From the NCBI GenBank assembly GCA_900472625.1, contig UCIT01000086.1:223-39280 (forward strand): a stretch of DNA of 39,058 bases. The letters run 5' to 3'. Below, one piece after another: positions 14,804 through 22,460 of this stretch. Source of the stretch: Hyphomicrobiales bacterium (lineage in GTDB: Bacteria > Pseudomonadota > Alphaproteobacteria > Rhizobiales > Rhizobiaceae). How positions within the stretch are numbered: the first letter of the stretch is position 1; the number at the start of each line of letters is the position of its first letter. The translations under genes were made by a program, and so were the position numbers. The notes beneath the pieces are model-generated. The model worked only from the letters and a program-made list of their open reading frames with translations, did no database searches and was not told the DNA's origin.

Positions 14804-15421
14804 TCAGCCCTGCGCCTGCAGCGCATCGCGCAGCTTGTAGTGGATCGGCGCCGCCAGATAGCGTGCCCGATCGTCAGGTGACAGCCGCCGGCCGAAAGTC
14901 GCCATCATCTCAGGCATCGTCACCCTCTCGCCCGCAAACGGCAGCCATTCGATCGCTTCGCCAGCCGTCGCCGTGCCGCTCTTGATCACCCGGCAGTAGA
15001 TGCCCGGCCGTCCGGCCTTGGTGTAGCGCTTGACGAATGTCGGATCGCCCATCCTGGCGGAAAAGGTGGCGCAGGGGATGCGCGCAGAGGTGACTTCGAG
15101 AACAAGATCGCCGGCTATGAACCGGTCGCCCACCGCCACCAGCCGATTGTCCAGCCCATCGATGACGATATTCTCGCCGAAGGCGCCCGGCGCGATCGTT
15201 CGCGCGAGTTCAGCCGACCACCAGTCGAGCGTCAGCGATCCCTCGACATAGACGGCCTGATCGACGCCGCCATGGTGCTTGCGGTTGCAGATCGCGTCGC
15301 CGACCAGACCTTCGGCATCGACCATGACGCTGCCGGCGAGCGGATGCTTGTTGATGCCGGTCTTATAGCTCTTGCCCGGCAACTTCTCGGCGTGGCCGAC
15401 GCAGACGGCGAGGATTTTCAT
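14804..15421 (-). CDS. MOSC domain protein (YiiM-like)
   Basis: A 205-residue MOSC protein. The beta-strand-rich domain contains GLVGDAICNRKHHGGVDQAVYV (about 40-61), GAFGENIVIDGL (about 80-91) and ARIPCATFSARM (about 113-124), whose conserved Cys is the expected molybdenum or sulfur ligand. MOSC proteins handle sulfur or molybdenum cofactor; YiiM-type members reduce N-hydroxylated compounds. This fits loosely with the MoeB-like gene in the same window, but no link is shown. Its start lies 57 bases from the divergent recR start. ATG 15421 is chosen as the first residue of the family fold; the longer open frame to 16003 is antisense to recR. Confidence 0.85.
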   Translation of the reverse strand: MKILAVCVGHAEKLPGKSYKTGINKHPLAGSVMVDAEGLVGDAICNRKHHGGVDQAVYVEGSLTLDWWSAELARTIAPGAFGENIVIDGLDNRLVAVGDRFIAGDLVLEVTSARIPCATFSARMGDPTFVKRYTKAGRPGIYCRVIKSGTATAGEAIEWLPFAGERVTMPEMMATFGRRLSPDDRARYLAAPIHYKLRDALQAQG

Positions 15422-15478
15422 GCGTGGAGCGGTTCCTGGCTGTTTCCGTTTTGACGATATATGGGCTAAGAACCCGAT

Positions 15479-16084
15479 ATGGCAAAGCGAGTCACCGGTC
15501 CCGAAATCGAAAAACTGATCCAGCTTCTGGCGAAGGTGCCGGGCCTTGGGCCGCGTTCGGCGCGCCGGGCGGCATTGCACCTGATCAAGAAGAAGGACCA
15601 GCTGCTTGGCCCCCTGTCGAATGCGATGGGCGAGGCCTATGACAAGGTCAAGATCTGCTCGCGCTGCGGGAATGTCGATACCTCCGATCCCTGCACCGTC
15701 TGCACCGACGACCGTCGCGACCAGTCGCTGATCATCGTCGTCGAGGACGTCTCCGATCTCTGGGCGCTGGAGCGCGCAGCCGCCCTCAACGCCGCCTACC
15801 ACGTGCTCGGCGGCACGCTGTCGCCGCTCGATGGCGTCGGCCCCGATGATCTCAACATCAAGGGCCTGATCGAGCGCGTCAGCGCCGGCGGCATCAAGGA
15901 ACTGATCATCGCCGTCAACGCCACCGTCGAGGGGCAGACCACAGCACACTATATAACCGACCAACTGGCCGGGCTGGATGTGAAGATCACGCGGCTGGCG
16001 CATGGCGTGCCTGTCGGCGGCGAGCTGGATTATCTTGACGAGGGCACGCTGACGGCGGCACTGCGAGCGCGGACGGCGATATGA
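15479..16084 (+). CDS. recR: Recombination mediator protein RecR
   Basis: A 201-residue protein of the RecFOR pathway that clamps on DNA. It has the helix-hairpin-helix PGLGPRSARRAA (21-32), a zinc finger with Cys60, Cys63, Cys72 and Cys75, and a TOPRIM domain beginning at LIIVVEDVSDL (acidic Glu89). The Walker-like C-terminal segment ARTAI ends the protein. The stop TGA lies in ATGA (16081-16084); the overlapping ATG is not the preferred start of the next gene. Usually recR directly follows ybaB, but here it is separated by two genes on the other strand. Confidence 0.96.
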   Translation: MAKRVTGPEIEKLIQLLAKVPGLGPRSARRAALHLIKKKDQLLGPLSNAMGEAYDKVKICSRCGNVDTSDPCTVCTDDRRDQSLIIVVEDVSDLWALERAAALNAAYHVLGGTLSPLDGVGPDDLNIKGLIERVSAGGIKELIIAVNATVEGQTTAHYITDQLAGLDVKITRLAHGVPVGGELDYLDEGTLTAALRARTAI

Positions 16085-16095
16085 GGGGAGAAGTC

Positions 16096-17499
16096 ATGCC
16101 ACGGATTACCCCCCTCTGCCCTACCGGCCATCTCCCCCACAAGGGGGGAGATCGAATCGTTGCGATCTCCCGGCCAAACAATAAACGTGGTGCGAGCGGG
16201 TGCACCCAGCCAATCTCCCCACCTGTGGGGGAGATGTCCAGCAGGACAGAGGGGGGTATCACACGTCGCCCCCTCGCAATCCTCCTCACCCTCCTCGCCA
16301 CCACCTCGCTCGCCCACGCCGCCCCATCGAAGGCCGACGTCGAAGCGCAGTTCGAACGCTGGGTGCAGACCGATCTCTGGCCGGAAGCGCAAAAGAGCGG
16401 CATCTCCGAGAAGACCTTCAAATCCGCCTTTTCAGGCGTCGAGCTCGACTGGTCGCTCAACGATCTCGCCCCTCCCGGCTTCCCGAAGCCGAAGGAGCAG
16501 AAGCAGACGCAGGCCGAGTTTTCCTCACCGGCGCCCTATTTCAACGATGAGCGCCTGAAGCGCCTCGCCGTCACCGGCCGCGGCTTCCAGACGCAATATG
16601 CCTCGACGCTGAAGAAGATCGAGAAGACCTACGGCGTGCCGGGTTCGATCGTGCTGGCCATCTGGGGCCGCGAGACCGGTTTCGGCGCCGCCAAGATCCC
16701 CAATTCCGGTATCGAGGTGCTGGCCACCAAGGCCTTCATGTCGACGCGCAAGGAGATGTTCCGCACCGAGCTGATCGCCGGCCTGCACATCATCGACGGC
16801 GGCGACGTCACGGCGACCGATTTCAAGGGCTCGTCGGCCGGTGCGCTCGGCCAGCCGCAGTTCATGCCCACAAGCTACCTCAAATATGCCGTCGATTTCG
16901 ACGGTGACGGCCACCGCAACATTTGGACCTCGGTCCCCGACACGCTGGCCTCTATCGCCAATTTTCTCGTCAAGAAGGGCTGGCAGCGTGATCGCGGCTG
17001 GGGCTATGAGGTCACCATCCCCGACAGCGTCTCCTGCGCCCAGGAAGGCCCCGATCTCGGCAAGCCGATCGGCCAATGGGCCTCGCTCGGCATTGACCGC
17101 ATCTCCGGCAAGGCCTTCGCGTCAGGCGAAAACGACGCCACTGGCATGATGATGGTCCCCGCCGGCCGTGACGGTCCGGAATTCCTGGTGACGCCGAATT
17201 TCTACATCATCAAGGAATACAACAACTCCGATCTTTACGCGCTCTACATCGGCAATCTCGCCGATCGCATCGCCTATGGCTCCGGCGCCTTCCAGAGCAC
17301 CTGGGGCGATGTCGGCAAGATGCTGCGCTCGGATGTGGCGACCATGCAGAAGGCGCTGGAGAAAAAGGGCTACGACGTCGGCGGCTCGGATGGCCTGCCC
17401 GGCTACAAGACGCGCCGCTCCATCGGCCAATGGCAGGAAAAGAACGGCATGAAGCCGACCTGCTATCCCGAGGCGCACATGATCGGCAAGCTTAAGTAG
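16096..17499 (+). CDS. Lytic murein transglycosylase (MltB-like) with an in-frame palindromic repeat
   Basis: Cleaves peptidoglycan glycan strands in the periplasm. Catalytic Glu193 lies in AIWGRETGFG. A substrate-groove segment SSAGALGQPQFMPTSY follows, and a C-terminal peptidoglycan-binding domain covers about 410-460. ATG 16096 has GGGGAG five bases upstream. Directly after four codons the 150-bp palindromic repeat 16108-16257 is inserted, in frame. Without it the protein would start MPRIITRRPLAILL and then LTLLATTSLAHA, a textbook signal peptide. With it, about 50 repeat-coded residues precede the hydrophobic core. Translation may instead begin at ATG 16234 inside the repeat, giving a short leader, but no spaced ribosome-binding site is seen there. 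ATG 16081 overlaps recR. Confidence 0.88.
   Translation: MPRITPLCPTGHLPHKGGDRIVAISRPNNKRGASGCTQPISPPVGEMSSRTEGGITRRPLAILLTLLATTSLAHAAPSKADVEAQFERWVQTDLWPEAQKSGISEKTFKSAFSGVELDWSLNDLAPPGFPKPKEQKQTQAEFSSPAPYFNDERLKRLAVTGRGFQTQYASTLKKIEKTYGVPGSIVLAIWGRETGFGAAKIPNSGIEVLATKAFMSTRKEMFRTELIAGLHIIDGGDVTATDFKGSSAGALGQPQFMPTSYLKYAVDFDGDGHRNIWTSVPDTLASIANFLVKKGWQRDRGWGYEVTIPDSVSCAQEGPDLGKPIGQWASLGIDRISGKAFASGENDATGMMMVPAGRDGPEFLVTPNFYIIKEYNNSDLYALYIGNLADRIAYGSGAFQSTWGDVGKMLRSDVATMQKALEKKGYDVGGSDGLPGYKTRRSIGQWQEKNGMKPTCYPEAHMIGKLK
16108..16257. repeat. 150-bp rhizobial palindromic element inserted within the transglycosylase gene
   Basis: The left arm (from ACCCCCCTCTGCCCT at 16108) and the right arm (ending AGGACAGAGGGGGGT at 16257) are inverted copies over about 45 bases with few mismatches. 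Each arm has its own hairpin (TCTCCCCCAC..., and its counterpart GTGGGGGAGA), and an inner GGGAGATCG/CGATCTCCC-type pairing is also present. This CCCTCTGTCCTGCCGGACATCT-type sequence is a frequent repeat in Rhizobiaceae genomes. Its length is a multiple of three and neither frame +1 nor the arms introduce a stop into the gene frame. Confidence 0.8.
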
Positions 17500-17529
17500 G
17501 CCCTCACCACGCGACGAACGGGACACGCA

Positions 17530-19179
17530 TCAGTGGTGCAGGTCGATCGGCGCCTTGAAGAACACGTCGTCATTGGGAGGGATCGCCTGCCGCTCGATCA
17601 TCCGATGCACCTGCGGCCCTGTTTCACCGCGGTGTAGCGCCCGAAGCCGATCGGTATTCTCGCCGTCCACCTGCGTCCGCCGCTGATTGTGCCTGATATA
17701 TTCCACCCAAGTCGGGGTATGATAGGTCTCGATCCACCGTCCGGGCTTTTCGAGGTCGCGCATCAGCGCCCAGTTGCGGGCCCCGTCGCGAATGCGGATG
17801 CGCCGCCGCTCGCCCATCAGCGCCATGAATTCCGGCACGTCGATGTCGTCGATCTCGTAATCGACCTGGATCACCACGGGGCCGCTGCGCGGCGTGATGT
17901 CGAGGCTGAGCGACGGTTCGGTGAAGCGGTTGAGCGGATCGAGGTTGAGCGTCTCGAACGCCGGCATCGGCAGCTTCAGGCCGATGAAGATGCCGGCGAG
18001 CATCACGACGGATGACAGCAGCAGCGCGTTGGCGACCCCGTACGTGTCTGCGGCGATCCCCCAGACCCAGCTGCCGCCGGCAATGCCGCCGAAAGTGACA
18101 GTCTGGTAGAGCGACAGTGCCCGCCCGACCACCCAGCGCGGCGTCGACAACTGCACGATCGTGTTGAACAGCGACAGCGCCAGCACCCAGCAGGCGCCGG
18201 AGATGACGAGCCCGGCGCAGGTCAGAGCCGAATAGGGGCTGAAGGCGGCGATGGCGGCGCTGATGGCGAAGCCCGCGAAGGAGAGCCGGACGATCATCTC
18301 GCTGGACAGCCGCTGGCGCAACCGCGCATTCAGCACCGCCCCGCCGATGGCGCCGATGCCGAAGGAGCCGAGCATCAGGCCGTAAGTCAGCGGGCCGCCG
18401 ATCACCAGTTCCAGCGCCACGATCGGCAGAAGCGCGAGGATCGAGCTGGCGCTGATCCCGAAGAGCAGGCCGCGCAGCATCACTTTCTGCAGGTTGGGCG
18501 ACATCGAGATGTAGCGAAGCCCGGCGAAGATGGCGCTGCCCAGCGCCTCGCGCGGCAGCGTCGAGACCGGAAAGGCAGGCTTCCAGCGCAAAAGCGCGAA
18601 GATCAGGGCGAAATAGCTGAGCGTGTTGACCGCGAATGCCGCCGCAGCACCCGCCGCCGCGACAATGATGCCGCCGATCGCCGGGCCGACGCTGCGGGTG
18701 ATGTTGAAGCCGACGCTGTTGAGCGTCACCGCGCCGGGCAGGTCGGCGCGCGGCACCATGTCGCCGACCGAGGCCTGCCAGGATGGGTTGTTCAGCGCCG
18801 TGCCGCAGCCGAGCAGGAAGGTGAAGAACAACAGCAGCCACGGCGACAGCAGGCCGAAAAACGCGAAGACGCTGAGCAGCGCCGAAACCACGAACATGAA
18901 ACACTGCGCCGTCAGCATCACGCGGCGCCGGTCGAAACTGTCGGCCAGCGCGCCGGACACCAGCGAAAACAGCATGATCGGCAGCGCGGTCGAGGTCTGC
19001 ACCAGCGCCACCATGTCGCCCGACGTGGTGATGACGGTCATCATCCACGCCGCGCCCACCGCCTGGATCAGCCCGCCGAAGTTGGATGCGATGCTGGCGA
19101 ACCATATCCTTCGGTAGGTCTCGTGCCGCAGCGGCGCCAATGTCGAAGAAGTATACGCCACCATTCGTCCCACCCCCAT
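17530..19179 (-). CDS. MFS transporter, MFS_3 type (EntS-like) with C-terminal cytoplasmic domain
   Basis: A 549-residue transporter. About twelve membrane segments cover residues 25-400, including the family loop GALADSFDRRRVM after TM2 and LGCGTALNNPSWQASVGDMVPR in the middle. About 130 soluble residues follow (from about 420: RSGPVVIQVDYEIDDIDVPEF...), ending in LHH. This layout matches the MFS_3 'transmembrane secretion effector' family, related to the enterobactin exporter EntS; exported compound unknown. ATG 19179 has GGAG at 8 bases; ATG 19164 is also possible. It is convergent with the transglycosylase gene and divergent from rimP. Confidence 0.87.
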   Translation of the reverse strand: MGVGRMVAYTSSTLAPLRHETYRRIWFASIASNFGGLIQAVGAAWMMTVITTSGDMVALVQTSTALPIMLFSLVSGALADSFDRRRVMLTAQCFMFVVSALLSVFAFFGLLSPWLLLFFTFLLGCGTALNNPSWQASVGDMVPRADLPGAVTLNSVGFNITRSVGPAIGGIIVAAAGAAAAFAVNTLSYFALIFALLRWKPAFPVSTLPREALGSAIFAGLRYISMSPNLQKVMLRGLLFGISASSILALLPIVALELVIGGPLTYGLMLGSFGIGAIGGAVLNARLRQRLSSEMIVRLSFAGFAISAAIAAFSPYSALTCAGLVISGACWVLALSLFNTIVQLSTPRWVVGRALSLYQTVTFGGIAGGSWVWGIAADTYGVANALLLSSVVMLAGIFIGLKLPMPAFETLNLDPLNRFTEPSLSLDITPRSGPVVIQVDYEIDDIDVPEFMALMGERRRIRIRDGARNWALMRDLEKPGRWIETYHTPTWVEYIRHNQRRTQVDGENTDRLRALHRGETGPQVHRMIERQAIPPNDDVFFKAPIDLHH

Positions 19180-19264
19180 GCTTCGCGCTCCGCAATGCTA
19201 TATAAGCAAAGCGGGCGCTCTGGCCACACGCCGCGTGCCTCCCGTTGCCGGCATGCCGACGGAG

Positions 19265-19293
19265 CTTGCAATTTCTTGGAAACGGGCCTATAT
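19265..19293 (+). promoter_or_regulatory. Promoter of the rimP-nusA-infB operon
   Basis: CTTGCA (19265-19270) and CTATAT (19288-19293) are exactly 17 bases apart, close to the alphaproteobacterial sigma-70 consensus with a perfect -10. Transcription would begin near 19300, only about 20 bases before a terminator hairpin and 100 before rimP. Confidence 0.75.
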
Positions 19294-19320
19294 GGCTCTC
19301 AAATCTTGATCGTCTTGATG

Positions 19321-19352
19321 AAGAGTGGGCCGCAAGGACCCGCTCTTTTTTA
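19321..19352 (+). terminator. Intrinsic terminator/attenuator in the rimP-nusA leader
   Basis: AAGAGTGGG (19321-19329) pairs with CCCGCTCTT (19339-19347) through a GCAA-containing loop region, with one G-U pair, followed by a T-run (TTTTTTATT). It lies between the operon promoter and the rimP start, so every operon transcript must pass it. Terminated RNA would be about 50 nt. In E. coli the same operon is autoregulated by NusA through leader terminators, which makes attenuation the natural reading. Confidence 0.75.
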
Positions 19353-19398
19353 TTACCGCGATCATCCAAAATGCATGAAATTGCTAGGAGCGCATCGC

Positions 19399-20004
19399 TT
19401 GTCGGATACGACGAACGCAGACAATGAACGTGAGCCGCGGCTGATCACCGAGACCGGTCTGGACCAGCGTCTTGCCGATATCATCGAGCCCGTGCTGATC
19501 GATATCGGTTACCGCCTGGTGCGTGTCCGCATGCTCAACCAGAACGGCGCCACCATGCAGATCATGGCCGAGCGCAACGATGGCACAATGGACGTCGAAG
19601 GCTGCGAAGAAGTCTCGGTCGCCGTTTCTCCGGTCCTCGATGTGGAAGATCCGATCGATAAAGAGTATCATCTGGAAGTGTCTTCACCAGGCATCGACCG
19701 TCCGATGGTGCGCAAGTCGGATTTCGTGCGCTGGACGGGCCACCTCGTGAAGTGCGAAACGTCGATCATGGTCGGCAACCGCAAGCGCTTCCGTGGCAAA
19801 ATCCTCGCCACCGATACGGACGGTTTCACGCTCGAGCGTGACCAGGTTTCCGAAGGCGAAGAACAGACCATCGTCATTCCGTTCACGGCGCTTGCCGATG
19901 CGAAACTCATTCTGACCGACGATCTGATCCGTGATGCCCTGCGCGCCGACAAGCTGGCGAAGGCAGAGGCCGCGAACCAGAACGAAGCGGAAGACGAAGA
20001 ATAA
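19399..20004 (+). CDS. rimP: Ribosome maturation factor RimP (TTG start)
   Basis: Binds the 30S subunit during late assembly. The 201-residue protein has the N-terminal RimP domain (EPVLIDIGYRLVRVRM, then DVEGCEEVSVAVSPVLDVEDPI) with the signature YHLEVSSPGIDRP at about 90-102, followed by the SH3-like C-terminal domain. TTG 19399 is preferred: TAGGAG lies 8 bases upstream and the product begins MSDTTNADNE. An in-frame ATG at 19375 would add eight residues but has no comparable ribosome-binding site. The acidic tail (NEAEDEE) is common in rhizobial RimP. It is the first gene of the operon, ahead of nusA. Confidence 0.93.
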   Translation: MSDTTNADNEREPRLITETGLDQRLADIIEPVLIDIGYRLVRVRMLNQNGATMQIMAERNDGTMDVEGCEEVSVAVSPVLDVEDPIDKEYHLEVSSPGIDRPMVRKSDFVRWTGHLVKCETSIMVGNRKRFRGKILATDTDGFTLERDQVSEGEEQTIVIPFTALADAKLILTDDLIRDALRADKLAKAEAANQNEAEDEE

Positions 20005-20064
20005 ACCGATCAACTTGTGGCGCCGGGGAAGGGAACCCTGAACGCCTAGACGGAGAGAAAAGAC

Positions 20065-21669
20065 ATGGCAGTCAGTGCGAACCGGCTCGAACTTCTGCAG
20101 ATCGCAGATGCAGTGGCGCGCGAAAAGGTCATCGACCGCGAGATCGTGCTTGCCGCAATGGCAGACGCGATCCAGAAGGCCGCGCGCTCGCGTTACGGCA
20201 CTGAATCCAACATTCGCGCCGACATCAACCCGAAGACCGGCGAGATTCGTCTCCAGCGTCTGCTCGAGGTTGTCGAGGCGGCCGAGGATTATTCGACCCA
20301 GATCCCGCTCGAACTGGCCCGCGACCGCAACCCGGACGCAGCCCTGGGCGATTTCATCGCCGATCCGCTGCCACCGATGGATTTCGGCCGCATCGCTGCC
20401 CAGTCCGCCAAGCAGGTCATCGTCCAGAAGGTTCGCGAAGCAGAGCGTGATCGCCAGTTCGACGAATTCAAGGATCGCGTCGGCGAAATCGTCAACGGCA
20501 CCGTCAAGCGCGTCGAATACGGCAACGTCATTGTCGATCTTGGCCGTGGCGAAGGCATCATCCGCCGCGACGAAATGATCCCGCGCGAAAACGTCCGCTA
20601 TGGCGATCGCGTCCGTGCCTACGTCTACGACGTTCGTCGTGAACAGCGCGGCCCGCAGATATTCCTGTCGCGCACGCATCCTCAGTTCATGGTCAAGCTC
20701 TTCACCATGGAAGTGCCTGAAATCTACGACGGCATCATCCAGGTGAAGTCGGTTGCCCGTGACCCGGGTTCGCGCGCCAAGATCGCCGTGATCTCGAACG
20801 ACAGTTCTATCGATCCGGTCGGCGCCTGCGTCGGTATGCGCGGTTCGCGCGTTCAGGCCGTTGTCGGCGAGCTTCAGGGCGAAAAGATCGACATCATTCC
20901 CTGGTCGCAGGATCCGGCGACCTTCGTCGTCAACGCCCTGCAGCCGGCTGAAGTCGCCAAGGTCGTTCTTGACGAAGACGCAGAGCGCATCGAAGTCGTG
21001 GTTCCGGACGAACAGCTGTCGCTGGCCATCGGCCGCCGCGGCCAGAACGTCCGCCTGGCCTCGCAGCTGACCGGCTGGGACATCGACATCATGACGGAAG
21101 CCGAGGAATCGGAGCGCCGTCAGAAGGAATTCAACGAGCGCACCAACCTGTTCATGGATTCGCTCGACGTCGACGAAATGGTCGGCCAGGTTCTGGCTTC
21201 CGAAGGCTTCGCGGCCGTCGAGGAGCTGGCCTATGTCGATCTTGAGGAAATCGCCTCGATCGACGGCTTCGACGAAGATACGGCACAGGAAATCCAGACC
21301 CGCGCCCGCGAATATCTCGAAAAGCTCGAAGCCGAGATGGACGAGAAGCGCAAGGCGCTCGGCGTTTCCGACGACCTGCGTGGCATCGACGGCATGACTG
21401 CCCAGATGATGGTCGCGCTCGGCGAGGACGGCATCAAGACGATGGAAGATTTTGCCGGCTGCGCCGCTGACGATCTCGTCGGCTGGAGCGAACGCAAGAA
21501 CGGCGAGACCAAGAAGTTCGAGGGCCTGTTCTCGAAGCTCGAAGTGTCGCGCGTCGAAGCCGAACAGATGGTTGTCCAGGCCCGCCTCGCGGTTGGCTGG
21601 ATCACCGAAGAAGACCTCGCGAAGGAAGCGGAAGCTGAAGAAGCTCCCGAGGCCGAGCAGGAAGTTTAA
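20065..21669 (+). CDS. nusA: Transcription termination/antitermination factor NusA
   Basis: A 534-residue RNA polymerase-associated factor. The N-terminal polymerase-binding domain covers about 1-130, S1 about 135-200 (GTVKRVEYGNVIVDLGRGEGIIRR) and the KH pair about 230-350 (VGACVGMRGSRVQAV and LAIGRRGQNVRLASQL, both with intact GxxG). Two C-terminal acidic-repeat HhH domains follow, about 370-430 and 440-520. Both acidic repeats are present, as in E. coli and unlike Gram-positive NusA. A terminator in the operon leader suggests autoregulation. The stop TAA shares its last A with the ATG of the next gene. Confidence 0.96.
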   Translation: MAVSANRLELLQIADAVAREKVIDREIVLAAMADAIQKAARSRYGTESNIRADINPKTGEIRLQRLLEVVEAAEDYSTQIPLELARDRNPDAALGDFIADPLPPMDFGRIAAQSAKQVIVQKVREAERDRQFDEFKDRVGEIVNGTVKRVEYGNVIVDLGRGEGIIRRDEMIPRENVRYGDRVRAYVYDVRREQRGPQIFLSRTHPQFMVKLFTMEVPEIYDGIIQVKSVARDPGSRAKIAVISNDSSIDPVGACVGMRGSRVQAVVGELQGEKIDIIPWSQDPATFVVNALQPAEVAKVVLDEDAERIEVVVPDEQLSLAIGRRGQNVRLASQLTGWDIDIMTEAEESERRQKEFNERTNLFMDSLDVDEMVGQVLASEGFAAVEELAYVDLEEIASIDGFDEDTAQEIQTRAREYLEKLEAEMDEKRKALGVSDDLRGIDGMTAQMMVALGEDGIKTMEDFAGCAADDLVGWSERKNGETKKFEGLFSKLEVSRVEAEQMVVQARLAVGWITEEDLAKEAEAEEAPEAEQEV

Positions 21670-22358
21670 TGTCTGCGCGTGAGCCTACCGTTTCTCCTGA
21701 GGACGACGATCTTGCAGGTTATGACGTGAATGGTCGCATGTGCATCGTGACGCGCGAAAGCGGATCGCCCGATGAGCTGATCCGCTTCGTTGCCGCTCCC
21801 GATGGGACGGTGGTTGCCGACCTGAAGCGCCAGCTTCCGGGACGCGGCTGTTGGGTGAAGATCGACCGCGCTCTGGTCGACAAGGCAGTGGCGAAGAAGC
21901 TCTTCGCCCGCGCCTTGAAAACGGACGTGAAGGCGGCCGCCGATCTCGGCGAGACCGTCGAGAAGCTGCTGATGCAGCAGCTGATGCAGATGATGAACAT
22001 GGCCCGCAAGGCCGGACAGTTCATCAGCGGCTCCTCGAAAGTGGATGCCGCGATCCGGAGTGGCGCTGCCATCGCTGTGTTTCATGCGACGGACGCGGCA
22101 GCCGACGGCGTGAGGAAAATCGACCAGGCCCGCAAGGCCTGGCATCTCGGAATGGAAACCGAGGAAGAAATACCTTCCTACCACCTCTTCTCGGAGAGCG
22201 AAATGGAAGGCCTGATGGGTCAGAACGCTTTTATCCATGCTGCAGTGCTTGCAGGGCAGGCGGGTGAAGGTGTAGTGAAGCGCGCAAAGATGCTCGAACA
22301 GTACCGCAATGGCGGTCAGTCCCGGGCAGCGGGCGGCGCTGGCCGGCAAAAACAATGA
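21669..22358 (+). CDS. RNA-binding protein: YlxR (DUF448) fused to an L7Ae-like domain
   Basis: A 229-residue protein with two parts. The N-terminal YlxR domain (about 15-90) shows GRMCIVTRE and LPGRGCWVKIDR, the conserved RNA-binding patch. The second part, about 110-200 (LLMQMMNMARKAGQFISGSSKVDAAI, then IAVFHATDAA), has the ribosomal L7Ae/YlxQ fold pattern MARKAGxxxxG. In Bacillus, ylxR and ylxQ are separate neighbouring genes between nusA and infB; here they are one protein. It overlaps nusA by one base. A short palindrome (ACCGGAC/GTCCGGT, 22366-22381) follows the stop. Confidence 0.9.
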   Translation: MSAREPTVSPEDDDLAGYDVNGRMCIVTRESGSPDELIRFVAAPDGTVVADLKRQLPGRGCWVKIDRALVDKAVAKKLFARALKTDVKAAADLGETVEKLLMQQLMQMMNMARKAGQFISGSSKVDAAIRSGAAIAVFHATDAAADGVRKIDQARKAWHLGMETEEEIPSYHLFSESEMEGLMGQNAFIHAAVLAGQAGEGVVKRAKMLEQYRNGGQSRAAGGAGRQKQ

Positions 22359-22460
22359 TGCGGTCACCGGACTTGTCCGGTCCCCAGATCATTGATCGAC
22401 ACTATTTGATTGACAGGGCCTGATGACGTCATCGCTCCCTGTCCGAAGGAACGGGAACGA

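Noticed and set aside
16081..16095. ATG 16081 as start of the transglycosylase (overlapping the recR stop)
   Set aside because: ATG 16096 has a GGGGAG ribosome-binding site at suitable spacing and gives a clean signal-peptide start once the repeat is removed.
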